Assembly: GCA_043784605.1 (NCBI GenBank)
Contig: JAYVYD010000464.1
Coordinates: forward strand, 1 to 5,464
Origin: JANYHY01 sp043784605
Lineage (GTDB): Bacteria; Myxococcota_A; Polyangia; Polyangiales; Polyangiaceae
DNA length: 5,464 nucleotides
Reading direction: 5' to 3'
Part shown: positions 1 to 5,027 of the stretch, one piece after another
How positions within the stretch are numbered: the first letter of the stretch is position 1
Layout of the letters: each line of letters opens with the position of its first letter
The notes under the pieces: model-generated
The model's input: only the letters and a program-made list of their open reading frames with translations
Databases searched by the model: none
What the model was told of the DNA's origin: nothing
Position numbers and translations under genes: made by a program

Positions 1-117
1 CGGAAATCAGCTCGGGCGCGCAGAAAATGAAGTGCCGTCCTTAGAGAATCGCCCGCAGCGTTACAATACAAAACGTCTCTCGCGTGACGAATGCGACAGG
101 AGCGCAACGTGGTCGAC

Positions 118-603
118 TCAGTCCGTCGTTGCGTCGCTCGCGTCGGACACACTGGTATCGGCAACGCTCGCGTCTTCCGGGACGCTCGCGTCTTGTTTGC
201 AGCTGCCAACGCGCGACACCGGCACGGGCGCGAAGCCGGGCGGCGTGCAGAGAGGAACGTCTCTCGGAGCGGGGTCGCAACTGCACGCGACGCTCGTCGT
301 GCAGTTTGCCGGGGCCGTGTAGGTCCGGCAGACGCCCATGCCGATCGAAGCGCAGCCCGCGCCGATCGCGTATGAGCATTTGTGACTGGCCGGACAGTCA
401 CGGTCCGCGGTGCACGTGCGTCCTTGCGCATCGCCGCTCGCGTCGGGCCGATTGCCACGGTTGGGCGGACCGCTGCCAGGGTCTTCGCCATCGTCGAACT
501 GCGTGTCGCTCTTGGGGGCCGGAGCGGCTCCGGAGCCGCCGCACGCCCACACGAACGACGTCGCAACGGCACACATTCCGATGACTCGCAGCGTTGCTCT
601 CAC
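118..603 (-). CDS. Cys-rich secreted lipoprotein with Asp/Ala/Ser tail
   Basis: A 161-residue protein of unknown function, predicted to be lipid-anchored. The start is GTG; the N-terminus has Arg2 and Arg6, then a short hydrophobic stretch, then a lipobox Val18-Trp-Ala-Cys21, so signal peptidase II would cleave before Cys21. A short low-complexity linker (about 22-60, Gly/Pro/Asp-rich) leads to a domain with ten cysteines at 64, 70, 76, 84, 92, 101, 107, 109, 119 and 135. The order 'C-x5-C-P-x4-C', later 'C-x-C-D' and a closing 'V-x-x-V-G-S-C', resembles the Kazal-like Cys-rich modules common in myxobacterial lipoproteins, but that link is inference. The last 24 residues (138-161) are acidic Asp/Ser/Ala/Val repeats, normally the sort of spacer found just after a lipobox. 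It lies 41 bp downstream of chaC on the same strand and may be co-transcribed. Confidence in the gene is good; the function is unknown. Confidence 0.82.
   Translation of the reverse strand: MRATLRVIGMCAVATSFVWACGGSGAAPAPKSDTQFDDGEDPGSGPPNRGNRPDASGDAQGRTCTADRDCPASHKCSYAIGAGCASIGMGVCRTYTAPANCTTSVACSCDPAPRDVPLCTPPGFAPVPVSRVGSCKQDASVPEDASVADTSVSDASDATTD
135..192 (-). repeat. Short repeats encoding Asp-Ala-Ser-Val in the lipoprotein tail
   Basis: The 10-mer CGCTCGCGTC occurs at 135-144, 165-174 and 183-192 on the plus strand. The last two copies extend to a 13-mer (164-176 and 182-194) spaced exactly 18 bp, or six codons. On the coding strand each copy encodes Asp-Ala-Ser. The repeats are in frame and look like local expansion of a low-complexity spacer, not a regulatory element. 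Confidence 0.6.
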
Positions 604-609
604 GACGTG

Positions 610-615
610 ATTATG
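610..615 (-). promoter_or_regulatory. Candidate -10 element just before the lipoprotein start
   Basis: On the minus strand CATAAT (5 of 6 to TATAAT) lies 6 bases before the GTG start of the lipoprotein gene, in an otherwise GC-rich stretch. No good -35 is present: at 17 bp spacing the hexamer is TTCGCT, only 3 of 6. No Shine-Dalgarno sequence is visible before this GTG, so a transcript starting from this element would be nearly leaderless. Read-through from chaC is the alternative. Confidence 0.25.
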
Positions 616-644
616 AGCCGATCCACGTCCGCAGCGAACCTTTT

Positions 645-1148
645 TTACAGGGCGTTCGCCACCGCGAACACGTGCGGGTCGTCTACGTTGCTCTCTCGAA
701 GGGCGGCGGCGAGTCGAAGAACGTAGTCCGCGTTGCGACCGCTCGGGCCGATCGCCGATCGCACCTGCGCGACGATCTCTTCGAGCGGCGCAGGTCCAAG
801 GAACGATGGGTTGGTGGAGCTCGCGAAGTACACGGTTCCCGGAACAGGCGACGAGCCCTCGAACTCGAGCATCACTTCACGGCGTTCGTAGCCGCCCTTC
901 TCACGGTGGTCGAGATGCGCGAGGACGGCGGCGATGTCCTGTCGGTCGATTCGGTAGGCCACTCCCCAGCATCGCGCGCCCGGAGCTTCGATGAGCGTCG
1001 CTACGCGGCCGGGAGCGCCAGGGACCCCGCGATGGTCGGTCGACCCCTGCCAAAGACGTCGCTCGTACCCAGAGACCCACGCGCCGGCCTTTTCCACGAA
1101 CGGAAAGGACGGCCTGAAGATCAGCGAGCCGTAGCCAAAAATCCACAA
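645..1148 (-). CDS. chaC: ChaC2-type glutathione-specific gamma-glutamylcyclotransferase
   Basis: A 167-residue cytosolic enzyme expected to split glutathione into 5-oxoproline and Cys-Gly (ChaC family, EC 4.3.2.7). The N-terminus carries the substrate-binding FGYGSL loop (residues 4-9). It is followed by the family signature QGSTDHRG (34-41) and P-G-R-V-A-T-L (46-52), and by LDHREKGGY (79-87), in which Glu83 is the predicted catalytic acid/base, the same position as in human CHAC2. A later LGPAPLEEIV segment and GPSGRNADYV (134-143) are also characteristic. The length matches ChaC2 (about 178) without an N-terminal extension. The start must be TTG at 1148-1146: an in-frame TGA lies six codons upstream with no ATG or GTG between, and starting here gives the family's usual M-W-[IV]-F-G-Y-G-S-L. 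Only a weak GAG precedes it as a ribosome site. It is divergent from the sigma factor gene and 41 bp upstream of the lipoprotein gene. The function call is strong; the physiological role here is inferred. Confidence 0.95.
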   Translation of the reverse strand: MWIFGYGSLIFRPSFPFVEKAGAWVSGYERRLWQGSTDHRGVPGAPGRVATLIEAPGARCWGVAYRIDRQDIAAVLAHLDHREKGGYERREVMLEFEGSSPVPGTVYFASSTNPSFLGPAPLEEIVAQVRSAIGPSGRNADYVLRLAAALRESNVDDPHVFAVANAL

Positions 1149-1208
1149 GCGAGTCTCATCGTGTCACACTCGCGGCGCCGCGCGCGACGAGCTTGTGTGC
1201 TCGCCCTC
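1149..1208. promoter_or_regulatory. Divergent intergenic gap with a 12-bp palindrome
   Basis: This 60-bp gap separates the chaC and sigma-factor start codons and should hold control signals for at least one of the two. No recognisable -35/-10 pair is visible on either strand. It contains a perfect 12-bp palindrome CGCGGCGCCGCG (1171-1182) and a small inverted repeat GTGT-C-ACAC (1161-1169). Either could be an operator half, but palindromes of this composition are not rare in GC-rich DNA. The gap shrinks to 48 bp if the sigma factor starts at the in-frame GTG at 1197. Confidence 0.35.
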
Positions 1209-2189
1209 ATGCCCCTCCGCCACCCTTCCCTCGCCGACCCTCGCTTCCATCGCGCGCTCGCGTCGATGGTGCGCAAGCGCGTGCCCGAGTCCGACGCAGA
1301 AGACATCGTCCAGAGCGTACTGACCGACGCGCTCGCATCGAAGAACGCCCCCGAAGAGCCCGAGGCGATCCGCAAATGGGTGTTCGCCGTGGCGAAGAAC
1401 AAGATCGCCGACTTCTACCGCAAGCGCCGCCGCGAGGAGCCGAGCGAGCTCGTCGACGTGCCCGCGGAGGAGACTCCCTACTCCGAGCGAGACCTGTTGC
1501 GATGGGCCGAGCGTGAGCTCCCGCCGAACAGCGACTCGCCCAAGACTCTGGAGTGGATGCTCCGCGAAGGCGACGGCGAGAAGCTCGAGTCGATCGCGGA
1601 GAGCGAGCAAATCCCGGCGCCGCGCGTGCGTCAGCGCGTCTCGCGCATGCGCAGGTTTCTGAAGGAGCGGTGGATGATCACTGCGCTCGCCGGCACGCTC
1701 GTCGTCGTCGCGATCATCTTTGCGCTGAAGCTTCGTCAGTCGCCGAAGCAAGACATCGCCGTCACACCGGAGACTCAGCGGCCGACCGCGCCTCCGCGCG
1801 ATCCTCGCCTCGAGCTCGCTCGGAAAGAGCGCAAGGACGCGCTCGACAAGTGCGACCACGGCGAGTGGCAACAGTGCATGGACGGGCTGGATCGCGCCAC
1901 TCTCGGAGACCCGACGATCGAGACTGACCCGCAGGTCATAAAAGCACGCAAGGCCGCCGGCGACGCGCTGAGGCCTGCGCCCGCTCCGTCCGCCGTGCCG
2001 ATGCGAACCTCCTCGACCCCACCGACCAGCACGGCCACGCCCAAGATGACCAGCACGGCGCCAGCGCCAACGTCCAAGCCGACCACGCCGGGCAAGAAGC
2101 CCTCGTTCAACCCCAAGTCCGCCTCGACCTTCGACTCGACTCCCTTCGGATCGACCGGAACGACCGGAACTCCGGGCGACATGAAGTAG
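1209..2189 (+). CDS. Membrane-anchored ECF-like RNA polymerase sigma factor
   Basis: A 326-residue protein built as a sigma factor fused to a membrane anchor and an outside tail. Residues about 11-76 match sigma-70 region 2: SDAEDIVQSVLTDAL (28-42) is the core-binding helix, and W57 with VFAVAKNKIADFYRKRRR (58-75) is the -10 recognition segment. Residues about 113-152 match region 4, with a helix-turn-helix around 126-148 (SIAESEQIP, then RVRQRVSRMRRFL). A single hydrophobic helix follows at about 155-173. The outside part has a helical, TPR-like stretch (about 200-254) holding two cysteines (C215, C223), then a Pro/Thr/Ser-rich tail (256-326). The start is taken as ATG 1209; GTG 1197 is possible, and neither has a strong ribosome site. 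The open frame continues upstream to 594, but that part is antisense to chaC and not sigma-like. Ordinary ECF factors are soluble and near 180 residues, so the extra 150 are notable. Promoter targets are unknown. Confidence 0.88.
   Translation: MPLRHPSLADPRFHRALASMVRKRVPESDAEDIVQSVLTDALASKNAPEEPEAIRKWVFAVAKNKIADFYRKRRREEPSELVDVPAEETPYSERDLLRWAERELPPNSDSPKTLEWMLREGDGEKLESIAESEQIPAPRVRQRVSRMRRFLKERWMITALAGTLVVVAIIFALKLRQSPKQDIAVTPETQRPTAPPRDPRLELARKERKDALDKCDHGEWQQCMDGLDRATLGDPTIETDPQVIKARKAAGDALRPAPAPSAVPMRTSSTPPTSTATPKMTSTAPAPTSKPTTPGKKPSFNPKSASTFDSTPFGSTGTTGTPGDMK
2024..2059 (+). repeat. Direct 12-bp repeat in the sigma-factor tail
   Basis: GACCAGCACGGC occurs at 2024-2035 and again at 2048-2059, 24 bp apart and in frame, each time coding for a Thr-Ser-Thr-Ala segment of the Pro/Thr-rich tail. 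It most likely reflects low-complexity expansion. Confidence 0.55.
2153..2170 (+). repeat. Exact tandem 9-bp repeat near the sigma-factor C-terminus
   Basis: CGACCGGAA is repeated twice head to tail (2153-2161, 2162-2170). It is three codons long, so copy-number slippage would add or remove a Thr-Gly-Thr unit in the disordered tail without shifting the frame. Confidence 0.6.
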
Positions 2190-2198
2190 ACTCGCGGG

Positions 2199-3827
2199 AT
2201 GCTCGACACGCCCATCGCGCTCCCCGTTCCGATCAACGAGCCCATCCTCGCCTACGCACCGGGTAGCCCGGAGCGCGCTGCGCTGAAGGACTCTCTCGCG
2301 ACGCTCTCGAACGAGTGCCCCGACGTCCCTCATGTGATCGCGGGGAAGCCCTCTTATGAGGGCGCGAGCTTCGACGTGACCTCGCCTCACGCCCACGCGA
2401 AGGTCGTCGCCAAGGCACACGAGGCAGGCACCGAGGTGACGCAACGAGCGATCTCGGCGGCAATGGCGGCGGCTCCCGCGTGGGCGAGGACGCCGTTCGC
2501 AGAGCGCGCGCGGGTGTTCTCGCGTGCGGCGGAGCTCCTCGCGGGTCCGTGGCGGCAGGTGATCAACGGCGCGACGATGCTCGGCCAGAGCAAGACGGCG
2601 TTCCAAGCCGAGATCGACTCCGCGTGCGAGCTGATCGATTTCTTGCGCTTCAACGTCCACTTCGGCTCGCGCCTAGCGGAGCAGCCGATCTCGACGAACG
2701 CGTATCAAGACTCGCTCGAGCTTCGTCCGCTCGAGGGGTTCGTGCTCGCCGTGACGCCGTTCAATTTCACCGCGATCGCGGGCAACCTGCCGAGCGCGCC
2801 GGCGATGTTGGGCAACGTGGTCGTGTGGAAACCCGCGGAGAGCCAGAGCCTTGCCGCGTATCACACGATGCGATTGTTCGAGGCCGCGGGGCTGCCGCCC
2901 GGAGTCATCAATGTCGTCTACGGCAACGGCGCGCCCGTGGCCGACGCGTGCCTCGCGAGCCGCGATTTGGCCGGAATTCACTTCACGGGCTCGACGCGGG
3001 TATTCCAAGCTTTGTGGCGCGGCGTGGGCGAGCGCATCGCCTCCTACAAGACCTATCCGCGTCTCGTCGGCGAAACGGGCGGCAAGGACTTCGTGTTCGC
3101 ACACCCCTCCGCCGAGCTCGAGCCGCTCGCGGTTGCGCTTGTACGAGGCGCGTACGAGTTCCAAGGACAGAAGTGCTCGGCGGCATCGCGCGCGTACGTG
3201 CCGAAGAGTCTGTGGCCCAAGCTGAAGGAGCGCGTGCTCGCGCACATCGCCGAGATCAAGATGGGCGACGTCGCGGATTTTTCGAACTTCATGGGCGCCG
3301 TCATCAACGAGCGCGCGTACACGCGCCTGTCGGGTTGGCGCGACCGTTTGAAGAAAGATGCATCCTGCACGGTGTTGGCGGACGCCGGATGGTCGCGCGA
3401 GGTGGGTTGGTTCTGCGGGCCGACGCTCGTGCAGGTCACCGATCCGAAGCACGACCTGATGCAAGAGGAGCTGTTCGGTCCGGTGCTCTCTGTGTTCGTC
3501 TACGACGACGCCAAGGTCGACGAGACGCTCGCGCTGGTGGACTCGACGAGCCCCTATGCGCTCACGGGGGCTATTTTCAGCCAGGATCGCGCCGCCGTGG
3601 CTCACGCGCTTTCCGTGCTGCGCCAATCGGCGGGCAACGTCTACGTCAACGACAAGCCCACCGGCGCTGTGGTCGGGCAACAGCCGTTCGGCGGAGCGCG
3701 CGCGTCCGGTACGAACGACAAGGCCGGCAGCGCGTTCAATCTGTTGCGGTGGGTCTCGCCTCGCACGCTGAAGGAGACCTTCGCGCCCCCGACCTCGGTG
3801 GGGTACCCGTTCATGCGCGAGCGCTGA
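2199..3827 (+). CDS. pruA: L-glutamate gamma-semialdehyde (P5C) dehydrogenase, ALDH4 type
   Basis: A 542-residue cytosolic enzyme that oxidises L-glutamate gamma-semialdehyde (the open form of 1-pyrroline-5-carboxylate) to glutamate with NAD+, the second step of proline catabolism (EC 1.2.1.88). The whole chain follows the stand-alone ALDH4A1/TIGR01236 type, not the PutA fusion. It has PFNFTAIAGNLP (187-198) with the oxyanion Asn189, VVWKPAES (208-215) with the cofactor Lys211, FTGS (262-265), GETGGKDF (291-298) with the general base Glu292, GQKCSA (323-328) with the catalytic nucleophile Cys326, EELFGPV (423-429), and the substrate-site block VGQQPFGGARASGTND (492-507). The length is close to human ALDH4A1 (563 with its mitochondrial leader). 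ATG 2199 gives the family's N-terminal 'E-P-[IV]-L-A-[YF]-x-x-G-S-P-E-R'. The gene begins 9 bp after the sigma factor stop with a poor ribosome site, suggesting coupling. No proline dehydrogenase gene is in the window. Confidence 0.97.
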   Translation: MLDTPIALPVPINEPILAYAPGSPERAALKDSLATLSNECPDVPHVIAGKPSYEGASFDVTSPHAHAKVVAKAHEAGTEVTQRAISAAMAAAPAWARTPFAERARVFSRAAELLAGPWRQVINGATMLGQSKTAFQAEIDSACELIDFLRFNVHFGSRLAEQPISTNAYQDSLELRPLEGFVLAVTPFNFTAIAGNLPSAPAMLGNVVVWKPAESQSLAAYHTMRLFEAAGLPPGVINVVYGNGAPVADACLASRDLAGIHFTGSTRVFQALWRGVGERIASYKTYPRLVGETGGKDFVFAHPSAELEPLAVALVRGAYEFQGQKCSAASRAYVPKSLWPKLKERVLAHIAEIKMGDVADFSNFMGAVINERAYTRLSGWRDRLKKDASCTVLADAGWSREVGWFCGPTLVQVTDPKHDLMQEELFGPVLSVFVYDDAKVDETLALVDSTSPYALTGAIFSQDRAAVAHALSVLRQSAGNVYVNDKPTGAVVGQQPFGGARASGTNDKAGSAFNLLRWVSPRTLKETFAPPTSVGYPFMRER

Positions 3828-5027
3828 GTGAGCGACGATGACCGCTTCGTCGCTCGGCTCGACGTGGCCAGGGTCGACCCATCGAGAATCGCGCTCGCTG
3901 TCGCGCTCCTCGTGCTCGGCATTGTCCTCGCGATCGCGCTGGCGCCGACGCACGCGGCGGTCTTCAATATCGGCGCGCCGTTGATACTCGGTGGGCTCGT
4001 CGGGCTCGTGCACACCTGGCGGACCGAGCGTGAGTATGCGCACGTCGAGGCCACGCGTGAAGCGCTCAGCGTCGGGGACAAGCGCTTCCCTCGCGAGCGC
4101 ATTCGCCGCGCCATGCTCCTTCCCGGCCGCCTGGGCGCGCGACCCAACGTGCGTGTCGAGATCGCGAACCGTCCCGTCATGCAACTCGGCGTGCGCGACG
4201 AGCACGAGGGACGCCAGCTGCTCCGCGCGATGGGCCTCGACGCGAGTCAGGTCGTCGTTCGCTTCAGAGCGCCGCCGAGCGCCGCAGCGGAGCATTGGCT
4301 CGCAGCGAGACTAATTCAGCGAGTCACGCCCATCGTTGTCGTGATGATCGCGCTCGGCGCGCGATCGTTCGTCGTGCACCCGACCTTCTCGATCCTCGCA
4401 TTGTTGGCGGTTGCGCTACTTCCTCGGCTCTTGCCGTCGTCCGTGGATGTGGGGGCGGATGGAGTGCTCGTCCGATGGCTGTGGATGAAGCGCTTCATTC
4501 GCGCCGCCGACATCGCGCGCGTCAGCGCGTTCGAGGAGGTACGCGGAAGCAAGCGCCGCTTCGGAACGCGCCTCGTCTTGGCGAGCGGTAGGAATGTGGA
4601 CATCCCCGTTCGCGGCGCCAACGAAGAGGCAGAGCTCCTTACCGAGCGCATTCGAGAGGCCGCTTCGGCGGGGCTGGGCGGCGACGGTTCGGCCGCGGCG
4701 CTGCTCGACCGCGGCAGTCTCGCCATCCGCGAGTGGGTCAACCGGCTCAAGGGCCTCGGCGTGGGAGCCACCGCGACGTTTCGGTCTGCTGCGATCGACG
4801 CGGAGCGACTCTGGGAGCTGCTGGAGAGCCCCGGCGCACCTGCGAAGGATCGCGCGGCAGCAGCCGTTGCTTTATCAACCATCGACGAAGAGGGCGCCAA
4901 GACCCGTATCCGCGTCGCCGCGAGCGCGGTGGCCGAGCCTCGTCTGCGCGTTGCGATCGAAGCCGCGAGTGGCGAAGACGATGCAGCTTTGGAGGAAGCG
5001 CTTTGTAGGCTCGAGGGGAAGGCATGA
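3828..5027 (+). CDS. Four-helix membrane protein with two PH-like modules and a helical C-terminus
   Basis: A 399-residue protein of unknown function. Hydrophobic segments lie at about 20-40, 44-64, 165-178 and 184-203. Each helix pair is followed by a small soluble module: residues about 71-147 (key pieces ALSVGDKRFPRERIRRA and DEHEGRQLLRAMGLDA) and about 205-278 (key pieces DGVLVRW, KRFIRAADIARV, TRLVLASGRNVDIPV). The pattern of strand, 'basic-basic-[FI]-x-x-x-x-I-x-R', strands and a final helix resembles bacterial PH domains (bPH2 style). This is a fold guess by eye, not a confirmed family match. Residues about 335-396 are Ala/Arg/Leu-rich helices that could be HEAT-like repeats. The start is GTG 3828, placed directly after the pruA stop (TGAGTG); the nearby ATG at 3838 is out of frame. 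No clear ribosome site is seen, so coupling to pruA translation is likely. It is clearly paralogous to the next gene. Confidence 0.85.
   Translation: MSDDDRFVARLDVARVDPSRIALAVALLVLGIVLAIALAPTHAAVFNIGAPLILGGLVGLVHTWRTEREYAHVEATREALSVGDKRFPRERIRRAMLLPGRLGARPNVRVEIANRPVMQLGVRDEHEGRQLLRAMGLDASQVVVRFRAPPSAAAEHWLAARLIQRVTPIVVVMIALGARSFVVHPTFSILALLAVALLPRLLPSSVDVGADGVLVRWLWMKRFIRAADIARVSAFEEVRGSKRRFGTRLVLASGRNVDIPVRGANEEAELLTERIREAASAGLGGDGSAAALLDRGSLAIREWVNRLKGLGVGATATFRSAAIDAERLWELLESPGAPAKDRAAAAVALSTIDEEGAKTRIRVAASAVAEPRLRVAIEAASGEDDAALEEALCRLEGKA
5014..5018 (+). promoter_or_regulatory. Ribosome binding site for the second membrane paralogue
   Basis: AGGGG inside a purine run (GAGGGGAAGG, 5013-5022) sits 5 bases before the ATG at 5024. 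It is the clearest Shine-Dalgarno sequence in the window and supports that start despite the overlap with the preceding stop codon. Confidence 0.6.

Noticed and set aside
1..117. Possible 3' end of a plus-strand gene entering the window (stops at 28-30 or 42-44), or a terminator after the lipoprotein gene
   Set aside because: Only 9-13 codons would be visible in either frame, too few to support a gene, and no hairpin followed by a T-run is seen on either strand.
84..584. Plus-strand open frame opposite the lipoprotein gene
   Set aside because: Arg/Cys/Ser-rich translation with no signal peptide or domain; the minus strand has a proper lipobox and ordered cysteines.
594..1208. Upstream extension of the sigma-factor reading frame to an ATG at 594
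   Set aside because: It is fully antisense to the well-supported chaC gene and part of the chaC-lipoprotein gap, its translation is Arg-rich without sigma features, and sigma region 2 begins shortly after the ATG at 1209.
1164..2660. Long minus-strand open frame (498 codons) across the sigma and pruA genes
   Set aside because: It is antisense to two genes with clear family motifs. The translation is a monotonous Arg/Leu/Gly/His-rich chain typical of the antisense frame in GC-rich coding DNA.
2480..3841. Plus-strand open frame (453 codons) in another frame of pruA
   Set aside because: Arg/Ala/Gly-rich out-of-frame translation; the overlapping frame has all the aldehyde dehydrogenase catalytic motifs.
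2673..4295. Long minus-strand open frame (540 codons) antisense to pruA and the membrane gene
   Set aside because: Same pattern: Arg/Ala/Glu/His-rich composition with no recognisable domain, opposite a clear ALDH4 enzyme.
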